Shown piece after piece: positions 31,691-40,930 of a stretch of 64,000 bases of DNA. Source of the stretch: Deltaproteobacteria bacterium. GTDB taxonomy: Bacteria > Myxococcota > Myxococcia > Myxococcales > Anaeromyxobacteraceae. The notes under the pieces are model-generated. The model ran no database searches. It was given only the letters and a program-made list of their open reading frames with translations, and was not told the origin of the DNA. A program made the translations under genes and the position numbers. Positions within the stretch are counted from its first letter, which is position 1. Each line of letters starts with the position of its first letter. The stretch is from positions 310,001 through 374,000 of the forward strand of contig JACRMN010000012.1 in NCBI GenBank assembly GCA_016214955.1, given 5' to 3'.

Positions 31691-32833
31691 ATGCAGAAGA
31701 AGACCAACGTTCGCCTCTGGGTTGCCACCATCGCCGGCCTCCTGGCCATCGTCGCCGCGCTCGGCGGCATCAAGGCCGGCCAGATCGGCGCCATGATCGC
31801 CATGGGCAAGAGCTTCACGCCCCCGCCCGAGTCGGTGACCTCGGCCCGGGTGCAGTCCACGCAGTGGCAGCCCTCCCGGGCCGCGGTGGGCTCGCTGGTG
31901 GCGGTGCGCGGCGTCACCGTGAGCGCCGAGGTGGTGGGCACCATCCGCGCCATCGGCTTCGACTCGGGCGCGCCGGTGAAGAAGGGCGAGATCCTGGTCC
32001 AGCTCGACACCTCGGTGGAGCAGGCGCAGCTCGCCTCGGCCGAGGCCGACGCGGCGCTGGCGCGCCTCAACCTGGCCCGGGCCCGCGAGCTGCACCGGGC
32101 CGAGGCCGCGCCGCAGGCGGAGCTGGACGTCTCCGAGGCGCGCGCCAAGCAGGCCGAGGCGGTGGTGGCCGGGCTCCAGGCGGCCATCGCCCGCAAGACC
32201 ATCCGCGCCCCCTTCGACGGCCGGGTGGCCATCCGCCAGGTGGAGCTGGGCCAGGTGGTCTCGCCGGGCACGCCCATCGCCAGCATCCAGTCGGTGGACC
32301 CCATGTACGCCGACTTCTGGCTGCCGCAGCAGGCGCTGGCCGAGGTCAAGGTGGGCCAGCAGGTGAAGGTCCGCACCGACACCTTCCCGGGCGCCACCTG
32401 GGAGGGGAGCATCGCCGCCGTGAACTCGGAGGTGGACCCCACCTCCCGCAACGTCCGCATCCGCGCCCGGCTCGCCAACCCCGAGGGGCGGCTGCGCCCG
32501 GGCATGTTCGTCCAGGTGGAGGCGCTCTCGGCCGGGCCGCACCCGGTGCTGGCCATCCCGGCCACCGCGGTGCTCTTCGCGCCCTACGGCGACTCGGTCT
32601 ACGCGCTGGAGGAGAAGAAGGACCCGGGCGGCCGGGTGGCGCTGGTGGCCAAGCAGAAGTTCGTGCGGCTGGGCGAGCGGCGCGGCGACCTGGTGGCGGT
32701 GGCCCAGGGGCTGGCCGAGGGGGACACCATCGTCTCCAGCGGCGCCTTCAAGCTGCGCAACGGCGCCGAGGTGGTGGTCCACAACGACCTGGCCCCCGAC
32801 GCCCGCGCCGACCCCCGGCCGGTCGATCCCTAG
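31691..32833 (+). CDS. RND efflux periplasmic adaptor (membrane fusion protein)
   Basis: A 380-residue adaptor with an N-terminal membrane anchor (RLWVATIAGLLAIVAALGG), barrel-sandwich lipoyl halves (VSAEVVGTIRAIGFDSGAPVKKGEIL and IRAPFDGRVAIRQVELGQVV), an alpha-hairpin between them and a beta-barrel domain. It links the inner-membrane pump encoded 12 bp downstream to an outer-membrane channel, whose gene is not adjacent. Confidence 0.93.
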   Translation: MQKKTNVRLWVATIAGLLAIVAALGGIKAGQIGAMIAMGKSFTPPPESVTSARVQSTQWQPSRAAVGSLVAVRGVTVSAEVVGTIRAIGFDSGAPVKKGEILVQLDTSVEQAQLASAEADAALARLNLARARELHRAEAAPQAELDVSEARAKQAEAVVAGLQAAIARKTIRAPFDGRVAIRQVELGQVVSPGTPIASIQSVDPMYADFWLPQQALAEVKVGQQVKVRTDTFPGATWEGSIAAVNSEVDPTSRNVRIRARLANPEGRLRPGMFVQVEALSAGPHPVLAIPATAVLFAPYGDSVYALEEKKDPGGRVALVAKQKFVRLGERRGDLVAVAQGLAEGDTIVSSGAFKLRNGAEVVVHNDLAPDARADPRPVDP

Positions 32834-32845
32834 GGCGAGGGCGCC

Positions 32846-35800
32846 ATGAAGCTCACCGACCTCTTCGTCCGCCGGCCGGTCCTGGCCATCGTCGTCAACG
32901 TGGTCATCATCATCGCCGGCCTGCAGGCCATCCGCTCGCTCAACGTCCGCCAGTTCCCCCGCAGCGAGAACGCCGCGGTGCTGGTGACCACCGCCTACGT
33001 GGGGGCCTCGGCCGACCTGGTCCGCGGCTTCGTGACCGCGCCGCTGGAGCGGGTCATCGCCGCCGCCGACGGCATCGACTACATCGAGTCGGACAGCCGG
33101 CCCGGCATCTCCATCATCCGCGCCCGGCTCCGGCTCAACCACGACGCCAACCGGGCCCTGGCCGAGATCGCCTCCAAGGTGGACTCGGTGCGCCGCGACC
33201 TGCCGCCCGAGGCCGAGGTGCCCATCCTCAACATCGAGTCGGTGGACAGCCAGTTCGCCTCGGCCTACCTGAGCTTCTCCTCCGAGCTGCTCAAGCAGAA
33301 CGAGATCACCGACTACCTGGTGCGGGTGGTGCAGCCGCGCCTCTCGGCCATCGAGGGCGTGCAGCGCGCCGACATCCTCGGGGCCCGCACCTTCGCCATG
33401 CGCATCTGGCTCAAGGCCGACCGCATGGCGGCCCTCAACGTCAGCCCGGCCCAGGTGCGCCAGGCGCTGGCGTCCAACAACTACCTGGCGGCGGTGGGCC
33501 AGACCAAGGGCTCGCTGGTCCAGGTGAACCTCACCGCCAACACCGACCTGCGCTCGCCCGAGGAGTTCCGGCGCATGGTGATCCGCGAGAGCGGCGGGGC
33601 GCTGGTGCGCCTGGGCGACGTGGCCGAGGTGGTGCTGGGGGCCGAGGACTACGAGACCGCGGTGAACTTCTCCGGCGCCACCGCCGTCTTCATCGGCGTC
33701 TGGCCGCTTCCCAACGCCAACTCCCTCGACGTCATCTCCCGGGTTCGCACCGAGATGACGGCGCTGCAGAAGGAGATCCCCGAGCAGATCCAGGGGCGCA
33801 TCGCCTACGACGGCACCTCCTACATCCGCAGCGCCATCCGCGAGGTGGAGTCCACCCTGGGCGATACCCTGCTCATCGTGGTGGTGGTGATCTTCCTCTT
33901 CCTGGGCTCGCTGCGCTCGGTGCTGGTGCCGGTGGTGGCCATCCCGGTGTCGCTGGTGGGCGCGGTGTTCCTGATGCAGGTGTTCGGCTTCACCGTGAAC
34001 CTGCTCACGCTCCTGGCCATCGTGCTCTCGGTGGGGCTGGTGGTGGACGACGCCATCGTGGTTGTCGAGAACGTCGAGCGCCACATGCGGCAGGGCAAGC
34101 GGCCGGTGGACGCGGCGCTGGCCGGGGCCCGAGAGCTCGTCGGGCCCATCATCTCCATGACCATCACCCTGGCGGCGGTCTACACCCCCATCGCCTTCCA
34201 GGGCGGCCTGACCGGCTCCCTCTTCCGCGAGTTCGCGCTGACGCTGGCCGGGGCGGTGCTCATCTCCGGCGTGGTGGCCCTCACCCTCTCGCCGGTGATG
34301 TCGGCCTACCTGCTGAAGGCCGGCCACGAGGATCGCGGCCTCTCCGGCGTCGTCAACCGGGCCTTCGAGCGGGTCAAGGCCACCTACGCCCGCCACCTCG
34401 ACACCGCGCTGGAGTCGCGCCGGGTCATCTACGTGGCCTGGGCGGTGGTGAGCGTGCTGGCGCTCCTCATGTTCACCCAGGCGCCGCGCGAGCTGGCGCC
34501 GCCCGAGGACCAGGGCGTCATCTTCGGGGTGGTGAACACCCCGGCCAACTCCACCCTCGACCAGGTGATGCAGTCCACCCGGGCGGTGAACAAGGCGCTG
34601 ATGTCGGTGCCCGAGGGCGGCTTCACCTTCCAGATCACCCAGCCCAGCGGCGGCTTCTGGGGCCTGGGGCTCAAGCCCTGGGACGAGAGGAAGCGCACCG
34701 CCGCCCAGGTGCTGCCCGAGGTGCAGGCCAAGGTCGGGGTCATCCCCGGCATCCAGACCTTCCCCATCCTCCCGCCGGCGCTGCCCGGCGGCGGCAGCTT
34801 CCCGGTGGAGGTGGTCATCGCCTCCACCGCCGAGAGCACCGAGATCCTCAAGTTCGCCACCGCGCTGCAGCAGAAGGCGGCGGCGAGCGGGATGTTCGCC
34901 TTCCCGCCGCTCATCGACGTCAAGGTGGACCAGCCCGAGTCGGCCATCGAGATCGACAGGGACAAGGTGGCGGAGCTGGGGCTCAACCTGCAGTCGGTGG
35001 GGCAGGACCTCTCCGCCGCGGTGGGGGGCAACTTCGTCAACCGCTTCAGCGTCGCCGGCCGCAGCTACAAGGTCATCCCCCAGCTGCTGCGCACCGAGCG
35101 GCTCAACCCCGAGCAGCTCCGCGACGTCTACGTCACCGGCCCCAACGGCCAGCTCGTGGCGCTGGGCTCCATCGCCCACCTGCGCGACTCGGTGGTGCCG
35201 CGGGCCCTGCCGCGCTTCCAGCAGCTCAACGCCGTGAAGATCTCGGGCGTTGCCATCCGGCCGCTGGACCAGGCGCTGCGCTTCCTGGAGGACGAGGGGG
35301 CGAAGATCCTGCCCCGCGGCTACACCATCGACTACACCGGCGAGTCGCGGCAGCTCCGCACCGAGGGCAACCGCTTCCTGCCCGCGTTCCTGCTGGCCAT
35401 CGTCCTCATCTTCCTCGTGCTCTCGGCCCAGTTCGACAGCTTCCGCGACCCCTTCGTGATCCTCGCCGGCTCGGTGCCGCTGGGCATGTTCGGGGCGCTG
35501 GCGCTGGTCTTCCTGAAGATGCCCAACCCCAACATCCCCTTCTTCACCAGCGGCTGGACCACCACCCTCAACGTCTACTCGCAGGTGGGGCTGGTGACGC
35601 TGGTGGGGCTGGTGGCCAAGAACGGCATCCTCATCGTCGAGTTCGCCAACCAGCTCCAGCGGGAGGGGCAGTCGAAGCTCGACGCGGTGAAGAACGCCGC
35701 CGTCACCCGGCTGCGGCCGGTGCTGATGACCAGCGTGGCCACGGTGTGTGGCCACTTCCCGCTCACCCTGGTCACCGGCCCCGGCGCCGCCGCCCGCAAC

Positions 35801-35980
35801 AGCATCGGCCTGGTGCTGGTGGCGGGGATGGCGGTGGGCACGGCCTTCACCCTCTTCTTCGTGCCGGCCATCTACCTGCTCATCGCCCGCGACCGCTCGC
35901 GCACCGCCGAGTCGGAGCCGGCGCCGGAGTCTGCGGAGGGGGCGCTGCCGGGCCGCGCCGCCGCGGCGCCGCACCCGTAG
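32846..35980 (+). CDS. RND-family efflux permease (HAE1 type)
   Basis: A 1044-residue inner-membrane proton antiporter, full length for MexB/AcrB-like pumps. The proton-relay pair is visible in GLVVDDAIVVVENVERH, and MTSVATVCGHFPLTLVTGPGAAARNSIG marks the second half. The N-terminus MKLTDLFVRRPVLAIVVN is typical. It exports drugs or other hydrophobic compounds with the adaptor upstream; the substrate cannot be predicted. Confidence 0.95.
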   Translation: MKLTDLFVRRPVLAIVVNVVIIIAGLQAIRSLNVRQFPRSENAAVLVTTAYVGASADLVRGFVTAPLERVIAAADGIDYIESDSRPGISIIRARLRLNHDANRALAEIASKVDSVRRDLPPEAEVPILNIESVDSQFASAYLSFSSELLKQNEITDYLVRVVQPRLSAIEGVQRADILGARTFAMRIWLKADRMAALNVSPAQVRQALASNNYLAAVGQTKGSLVQVNLTANTDLRSPEEFRRMVIRESGGALVRLGDVAEVVLGAEDYETAVNFSGATAVFIGVWPLPNANSLDVISRVRTEMTALQKEIPEQIQGRIAYDGTSYIRSAIREVESTLGDTLLIVVVVIFLFLGSLRSVLVPVVAIPVSLVGAVFLMQVFGFTVNLLTLLAIVLSVGLVVDDAIVVVENVERHMRQGKRPVDAALAGARELVGPIISMTITLAAVYTPIAFQGGLTGSLFREFALTLAGAVLISGVVALTLSPVMSAYLLKAGHEDRGLSGVVNRAFERVKATYARHLDTALESRRVIYVAWAVVSVLALLMFTQAPRELAPPEDQGVIFGVVNTPANSTLDQVMQSTRAVNKALMSVPEGGFTFQITQPSGGFWGLGLKPWDERKRTAAQVLPEVQAKVGVIPGIQTFPILPPALPGGGSFPVEVVIASTAESTEILKFATALQQKAAASGMFAFPPLIDVKVDQPESAIEIDRDKVAELGLNLQSVGQDLSAAVGGNFVNRFSVAGRSYKVIPQLLRTERLNPEQLRDVYVTGPNGQLVALGSIAHLRDSVVPRALPRFQQLNAVKISGVAIRPLDQALRFLEDEGAKILPRGYTIDYTGESRQLRTEGNRFLPAFLLAIVLIFLVLSAQFDSFRDPFVILAGSVPLGMFGALALVFLKMPNPNIPFFTSGWTTTLNVYSQVGLVTLVGLVAKNGILIVEFANQLQREGQSKLDAVKNAAVTRLRPVLMTSVATVCGHFPLTLVTGPGAAARNSIGLVLVAGMAVGTAFTLFFVPAIYLLIARDRSRTAESEPAPESAEGALPGRAAAAPHP

Positions 35981-35987
35981 GACGGTG

Positions 35988-36024
35988 CCGCCGCGCGCCG
36001 GCGCCCGCAACCGGGGCGCGGCGG
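35988..36024. terminator. Hairpin after the RND operon
   Basis: A 9-bp inverted repeat, CCGCCGCGC/GCGCGGCGG, with a 19-base GC-rich loop follows the permease stop by 8 bases and precedes the carbonic anhydrase gene. It is a plausible terminator, but the local base composition makes chance pairing easy. Confidence 0.35.
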
Positions 36025-36054
36025 ACGGCGGCGCCCTTCTGCTACCGTGGGGCC

Positions 36055-36690
36055 ATGGACGGGACCAGGCGCCTCCTGGCGTACAACCAGCAGTGGGTGG
36101 CCGAGCGGCTCGCCGAGCGGCCGGACTACTTCACCCGGCTCGGCGGCCAGCAGGATCCGCAGTTCGTGTGGATCGGCTGCTCCGACAGCCGCGTGCCCGC
36201 GGAGATGCTCACCGGCTGCCAGCCCGGCGAGCTCTTCGTGCACCGCAACGTCGCCAACCAGGTCATCCACACCGACCTCAACATGCTCACCGTGGTCTTC
36301 TACGCGGTGGAGCGACTGCGGGTGAAACACATCATCGTCTGCGGCCACACCGGCTGCGGCGGCGTGAAGGCCGCCATGTCGCGCCAGGACTTCGGCCTCA
36401 TCAACCGCTGGCTGCAGAACATCAAGGACTGCGCCGAGCGCCACCAGGCCGAGCTGGAGGCGCTGCCCGACGAGGAGGCCCGCACCGGGCGGCTGGTGGA
36501 GATCAACGTGGTGGAGCAGGTGGACCACCTGGCCAAGACCTCGGTGATCCAGCGCTGCTGGAAGCGGGAGCAGCGCCCCTGGCTCCACGGCTGGGTCTAC
36601 GACACCGACGGCGGCACCCTGCGGGAGCTGGTGCGGCGCACGCCGGGCGACCTGCCGCACGCGGCCCACCAGTACGACATCGAGGACTGA
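36055..36690 (+). CDS. Beta-class carbonic anhydrase
   Basis: A 211-residue zinc enzyme interconverting CO2 and bicarbonate. Zinc ligands and the catalytic dyad are clear: C42, D44 and R46 in IGCSDSR, H98 and C101 in CGHTGCGG. Length is normal for the family. It supplies bicarbonate for carboxylation reactions or adjusts pH. It stands alone between hairpins. Confidence 0.95.
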   Translation: MDGTRRLLAYNQQWVAERLAERPDYFTRLGGQQDPQFVWIGCSDSRVPAEMLTGCQPGELFVHRNVANQVIHTDLNMLTVVFYAVERLRVKHIIVCGHTGCGGVKAAMSRQDFGLINRWLQNIKDCAERHQAELEALPDEEARTGRLVEINVVEQVDHLAKTSVIQRCWKREQRPWLHGWVYDTDGGTLRELVRRTPGDLPHAAHQYDIED

Positions 36691-36695
36691 GGAAG

Positions 36696-36712
36696 GCGCC
36701 GCCCCGCGGCGC
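36696..36712 (+). terminator. Short hairpin after the carbonic anhydrase gene
   Basis: A 7-bp stem, GCGCCGC/GCGGCGC, with a 3-base loop starts 5 bases after the stop. Possible terminator; no T-run. Confidence 0.35.
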
Positions 36713-36851
36713 GATCGACGCAGGCCCGGAGGAATCCTCCCTCCCGGGGAGCCGGGGTGGCAAAGTGGGGGGGTCTTCCGGGCCGGGCGAAACACCGGCC
36801 ACCGGGGCGGGTTGTCGGTGTGCGTCGGCCGGCGGACGCGAGGGCAGGAAG

Positions 36852-38141
36852 ATGCGAATTCAGATCGTCGCCCTGGCGGGGGCGGTCGCGGTCGCAGCTG
36901 CGTGCGGCGAGCGGAAGAGCTCCGCGCCCTGGCTCACCTACCCCGGCGTCGCCGGCCACTCGACCTACCTCCGCCTCTCCGGGACCCCGCACGACCCCTC
37001 GGCGCCGGGCAGCACCGTGGACTGCCAGGGCTGCCACTCCGGCTCGACCTTCACCCAGTTCTCCTGCACCGGCTGCCACGACCAGGCCGAGTGCGACCCC
37101 ATCCACCAGGGCACCGTGCCCGGCTACGCCTGGCAGAGCGCCTCCTGCTACCAGTGCCACCCCGACGGCCTCGGGGTGATGTCCGATCACGGGCCCCGCT
37201 TCTTCCCCATCGGCACGGCCTCCCACCCGGCGGTCTGCACCAGCTGCCACACCGACCTCGGGAACCGCACGCCGGCGACGCTGGCCTGCGCCACCTGCCA
37301 CCTGGGCCAGCCCACCTTCGCCGGCAAGCACGCCGCCGTGGACGACTTCCCCGCCGCACCCACCGGCGCCGACTGCGTCCGCTGCCACGCCGACGACCAG
37401 GTGACCCGCCTCGCCGACCACGCCGGCAGCGGCTCGGGCACGCCGGTCACCACCTTCCCGATCTCCTCCGGCAGCGCCAGCCACGGCACCACCTGCCTGC
37501 AGTGCCACACGGCGCTCCGCGGCGACAAGGCGTGGGCCACCGACTTCTCCGCCTTCGACTGCCTCGGCTGCCACGCCCACTCCGACGCGGTGGCCGTCGC
37601 CGCCAGCCACACCGGCGTGAGCGGCTTCGCCTACCAGAGCAGCGCCTGCCTGGGCTGCCACCCCGACGGGCAGGGCGCGCCCGCCAACCACACCCCCGAC
37701 TTCTTCCCGGTCGGCGCGGGCACGAAGCACGCCGGCATCACCTGCCGCCAGTGCCACCTCGACCTCGCCCGGCCGCACGACACCACCCAGTTCGCCTGCG
37801 ACGCCTGCCACCTCTCCCGCGCCGCCGATCCGGGCTTCACCACCACGCACACCAGCAACCCCAGCGGCGTCGCCATCCTCACCGTCCACACCGGCGAGAA
37901 CACCACCGGGCCGTCGCTCACCCTCACCAGCCCCAACTGCCTGCGCTGCCACGCCGACGGCCAGGTGGACCCCATCGCCTCGCACCCCACCGGCGACCGG
38001 GGCTTCGGCCAGGGCGATCACCGGCGCGCCGGCTGCGTCACCTGCCACACCGCCATGCGCACCGGCACCAAGGCCTTCGGCGCCGACTGGGGCAGCGCCA
38101 CCGGCTGCACCACCTGCCACCGCAACGGCATCCCCAACTAG
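36852..38141 (+). CDS. 14-heme c-type cytochrome lipoprotein
   Basis: A 429-residue exported protein with a lipobox-like AVAVAAAC (Cys18) and fourteen CxxCH heme-attachment motifs (CQGCH, CTGCH, CYQCH, CTSCH, CATCH, CVRCH, CLQCH, CLGCH twice, CRQCH, CDACH, CLRCH, CVTCH, CTTCH). The spacing is repetitive, with the module CLGCHPDGQGAPANHTPDFFP resembling an earlier CYQCHPDGLGVMSDHGPRFFP. It is likely a periplasmic or outer-membrane electron conduit of the kind used for metal or extracellular electron transfer. No porin or partner cytochrome is beside it. Confidence 0.92.
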   Translation: MRIQIVALAGAVAVAAACGERKSSAPWLTYPGVAGHSTYLRLSGTPHDPSAPGSTVDCQGCHSGSTFTQFSCTGCHDQAECDPIHQGTVPGYAWQSASCYQCHPDGLGVMSDHGPRFFPIGTASHPAVCTSCHTDLGNRTPATLACATCHLGQPTFAGKHAAVDDFPAAPTGADCVRCHADDQVTRLADHAGSGSGTPVTTFPISSGSASHGTTCLQCHTALRGDKAWATDFSAFDCLGCHAHSDAVAVAASHTGVSGFAYQSSACLGCHPDGQGAPANHTPDFFPVGAGTKHAGITCRQCHLDLARPHDTTQFACDACHLSRAADPGFTTTHTSNPSGVAILTVHTGENTTGPSLTLTSPNCLRCHADGQVDPIASHPTGDRGFGQGDHRRAGCVTCHTAMRTGTKAFGADWGSATGCTTCHRNGIPN

Positions 38142-38312
38142 CTCCGGCGGGCCCGGCGGCCAGCGCCCCCGAATGGCGTGGCAACGGCTTCACCATCCGC
38201 GTAGATCACCGGGGCCCGCAGCCTGCACGCGCCGCAAGTCCGGTGCGCAGGCGCTCCTCTCCGGTTGCCGAGCGGGCTCGAGAACCCATCACGTCTGAAC
38301 GAGAGCATTCCC

Positions 38313-38963
38313 ATGAGGAAGATCCTGAGCACGTTCGCCGCGGTCGCCCTGGCCGTCCCCGCTTCGCTGGCCCTGGCCGGCGACAAGGCCGCCGAGGCCG
38401 GAGTCAAGGCCGAGAAGGCGGGCGCGGCGGCCGGCGGCATGGACCAGCAGCACAAGGAGGCCATGCACCAGAAGCGCACGGACCACGGCGCTCACATGAA
38501 GCACGCCAGCCAGGCCATCGGCGAGCTGGAGCGGGCCGACCCCGGCCTCACCAAGCTCTTCGCGAGCGCGCCCGGCTACGCCGTCTTCGCCACGGTGGGC
38601 AAGGGCGCCGTCGGCGTCGGCGGCGCGCACGGCGATGGCGTCCTGTACGAGAAGGGCCAGGCCATCGGCCACACCACCCTCACCCAGGTGACCGTGGGCC
38701 TGCAGCTCGGCGGGCAAGCCTACACCGAGGTGATCTTCTTCGAGACCGACAAGGCGCTGGCCGACTTCAAGAAGGGCGAGTTCGCCATGGCCGCGCAGGT
38801 GAGCGCGGTGGCGGCGGCCGCCGGAGCTTCGGCCAACGCCAGGTACGTCGACGGCGTCAGCGTCTTCACCCTCGCCAAGGGCGGCCTCATGGCCGAGGCC
38901 AGCGTGGGCGGGCAGAAGTTCAGCTACCAGGCCTACCCGAAGGCCACGACCAGCTCGCTGTAG
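38313..38963 (+). CDS. SYLF-domain (YSC84-like) lipid-binding protein, exported
   Basis: A 216-residue protein with a signal peptide (MRKILSTFAAVALAVPASLALA), a His- and Met-rich spacer (about 38-65; HKEAMHQKRTDHGAHMKH) and a SYLF domain (GYAVFATVGKGAVGVGGAHGDGVLYEKG ...). SYLF domains bind lipids; bacterial exported forms are common but poorly understood. The His-rich spacer could bind metal. The start at 38313 gives the correct signal peptide. Confidence 0.85.
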   Translation: MRKILSTFAAVALAVPASLALAGDKAAEAGVKAEKAGAAAGGMDQQHKEAMHQKRTDHGAHMKHASQAIGELERADPGLTKLFASAPGYAVFATVGKGAVGVGGAHGDGVLYEKGQAIGHTTLTQVTVGLQLGGQAYTEVIFFETDKALADFKKGEFAMAAQVSAVAAAAGASANARYVDGVSVFTLAKGGLMAEASVGGQKFSYQAYPKATTSSL

Positions 38964-38989
38964 CCCTCCCCACCGCAGGACTCATCCGG

Positions 38990-39013
38990 GCCCGGCGCCT
39001 CACGGCGCCGGGC
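38990..39013 (+). terminator. Terminator-like hairpin after the SYLF gene
   Basis: A perfect 10-bp stem, GCCCGGCGCC/GGCGCCGGGC, with the tetraloop TCAC begins 27 bases after the stop. It is compact and strong, though without a T-run. Confidence 0.6.
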
Positions 39014-39049
39014 TCATCGCTTGCACAGGCCTTGCAGTGCTGCGGATCC

Positions 39050-40282
39050 GTGACCCGGGACCTCCACCGCGCCACCTGCCGCGCGGCCGCGCTGGCGACG
39101 CTGCTCGCCGGGATGGCCGTGGCCCGGGAGCCGGAAACGCCCGGCATTCCGCTGGCGGTGGAGCCCTCGCCGCTGCAGGCTCCGGCGCCCGAAGCCCCGC
39201 CGGCGGCGCCCGCCGAGGCTCCTCCGGCGCCGCCTGCCGGGGCGAAGCCGCTGGGGCCCCCCACCGCGGCCGAGGCCGAGTCGGCGGAGGCGAAGCCGCT
39301 GGGCCCTCCCACCGCGGCCGAGGCGGCTTCGGCCGAGGGCCAGACCTGGGCCGACGACTCGCACCGGGCCCTGGAGCGAAAGCTCACCGACCTCACCGAG
39401 GACCTCGACCGCATCTTCGGCGAGGACCGCCGCCTCGACCTGGAGCAGCCCGGCTCCTACCTCCGCTGGCGCGGCGAGGTGCGCCTCGACGACCGGCGGA
39501 CCTGGAGCCTGCGGAGCTCGGCCCGGGCCAACGTGCAGCTCCCGGCCCTGATGCGCTGGCTCAAGGGGCTGCAGCTCTCCTTCAGCGGCGAGAGCAAGGG
39601 AGACCCGGTGGTCCGGCGCCTGGAGGAGCCGGGCAACCCCGGCTTCTCGCCCTCGATCCGGGCGGAGCAGGCGCACCTGGAGCTGCGCCTCGACCTGCTG
39701 CGGACTCCGTCGCCCACGGTGCTCCAGGCCGCCAGCGGCGTCCGCCTGCGCTGGCCCTTCGAGTACTTCGGCGCGCTGCGCTTCCGCCACCGGCAGGCGC
39801 TGGGCTGGAAGATCACCGCGCGCTTCACCCAGGAGGGAACCTGGACCAACAGGGAACGGTTCGGCGAGCTGACCCAGGTGGACCTCGACCGGCCGCTGAG
39901 CGCCCAAACGCAGCTGCGCTGGAACAACGCCGGCTTCATCACCGGTGTGAGCCGGGGGTACGAGTGGGCCACCGAGGTGGGCCTGGCCCACGCCTTCCAG
40001 CGCCTGCGGCTGGCGAGCTACCTGGGCTTCGCCGTCTCCGGCTTCGGGCTGCCCAAGGCCGAGGTCGAGCTCTACCGGCTCTTCACGCGCGTGCGGCGCG
40101 ACGTCTGGCGCCGCTGGCTCTTCCTGGAGCTGGAGCCGGAGGTCGCCTGGCCCACCACGCCGGGGCTGGGGAGGCACCATGTCCTGGCGCTGACCCTGCG
40201 CGTCGACATCATCCTCGATGGCCGGGCTCCGCACGGCGAGCCGTCGGCAGTGGTCCCGCCGCCGGCGCCGCCGGGCAGCTGA
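39050..40282 (+). CDS. Putative exported outer-membrane protein of unknown family
   Basis: A 410-residue protein from a GTG start with a weak signal peptide (RAAALATLLAGMAVA). An Ala/Pro-rich linker contains two copies of AKPLGPPTAAEAESAE-like sequence (about residues 64-102). The rest has alternating hydrophobic/polar stretches (FEYFGALRFRHRQALGWKITARF...) like a beta-barrel. No ribosome binding site is obvious, so the start is uncertain. It ends 27 bp from the convergent Mla operon. Confidence 0.65.
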   Translation: MTRDLHRATCRAAALATLLAGMAVAREPETPGIPLAVEPSPLQAPAPEAPPAAPAEAPPAPPAGAKPLGPPTAAEAESAEAKPLGPPTAAEAASAEGQTWADDSHRALERKLTDLTEDLDRIFGEDRRLDLEQPGSYLRWRGEVRLDDRRTWSLRSSARANVQLPALMRWLKGLQLSFSGESKGDPVVRRLEEPGNPGFSPSIRAEQAHLELRLDLLRTPSPTVLQAASGVRLRWPFEYFGALRFRHRQALGWKITARFTQEGTWTNRERFGELTQVDLDRPLSAQTQLRWNNAGFITGVSRGYEWATEVGLAHAFQRLRLASYLGFAVSGFGLPKAEVELYRLFTRVRRDVWRRWLFLELEPEVAWPTTPGLGRHHVLALTLRVDIILDGRAPHGEPSAVVPPPAPPGS

Positions 40283-40309
40283 GCCGTCGCCGCCTCCCGG
40301 GCGCCCGCC

Positions 40310-40930
40310 TCAGCGGAGCCGGGCCTCGCCCTCGCCGTGGGCCGCCGGCGCCTGCTCGGCGAGCCTGGCCACCACCCGGTCGGCGATGCGCGCCACCCCG
40401 GCCCGCAGCGCCTCGGAGAGCGCTTCGATCACCGCCGGGACCGGGTCGGCGCCGGTGCTCTTCTCGATGGGGTGCTCCACGGCGATGGTCTCCTCCAGCA
40501 GGCTGACGCGATCGTTGCGCAGCACCAGGCGCGCCTCCAGGCGGCCCCGGTGCGGCTCCTCGACCTCCTCGAAGGCCAGCAGCTCGACCTCGAGCGTGAT
40601 TGCGCGCCCGGAGACCGCCTGCACCAGGCCTCGCTCCTCGAAGAGCGCGCGCGCCAGGGCGCGGCGCAGGTAGACCTCCGGCCGCTCGGTCCAGCGCAGG
40701 TCGTCGGAGAAGACGAACTCCCGGCCGGGCCCGCGGACCGCCAGGCGCTCGCGCAGGTGCGAACCCCCCTCCACCCGGCCCAGCCGGAGCTGCAGGTCCG
40801 GCCGCGGGGGCGACGCCGGCGGGCCCGCGGCGAAGTCGGGCGCGAAGTAGCGGGGCACGACCGGATCGCCCTGGCCGAGCAGGGCGCAGCCCGCGGCCCC
40901 CCAGGCCAGCAGCAGGAGCGCGGCCCTCAC
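40310..40930 (-). CDS. ABC-type transport auxiliary lipoprotein (Mla/PqiC-like)
   Basis: A 206-residue lipoprotein (lipobox WGAAGC) of the ABC_trans_aux family, which accompanies MCE-type lipid transporters in the periplasm. It is last in a four-gene operon with 4-bp overlaps, after MlaE-, MlaF- and MlaD-like genes. The start is GTG. Confidence 0.85.
   Translation of the reverse strand: MRAALLLLAWGAAGCALLGQGDPVVPRYFAPDFAAGPPASPPRPDLQLRLGRVEGGSHLRERLAVRGPGREFVFSDDLRWTERPEVYLRRALARALFEERGLVQAVSGRAITLEVELLAFEEVEEPHRGRLEARLVLRNDRVSLLEETIAVEHPIEKSTGADPVPAVIEALSEALRAGVARIADRVVARLAEQAPAAHGEGEARLR

Noticed and set aside
31667-36010. Long antisense frame (about 1450 codons) opposite the RND genes
   Set aside because: Low-complexity translation with no motifs; the RND adaptor and pump on the plus strand are unambiguous.
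38174-38226. Two GG-N10-GC patterns upstream of the SYLF gene
   Set aside because: Their -24 and -12 boxes fit poorly and no GAACGTTC-type site is nearby. In DNA this GC-rich, bare GG-N10-GC spacing is expected often by chance.
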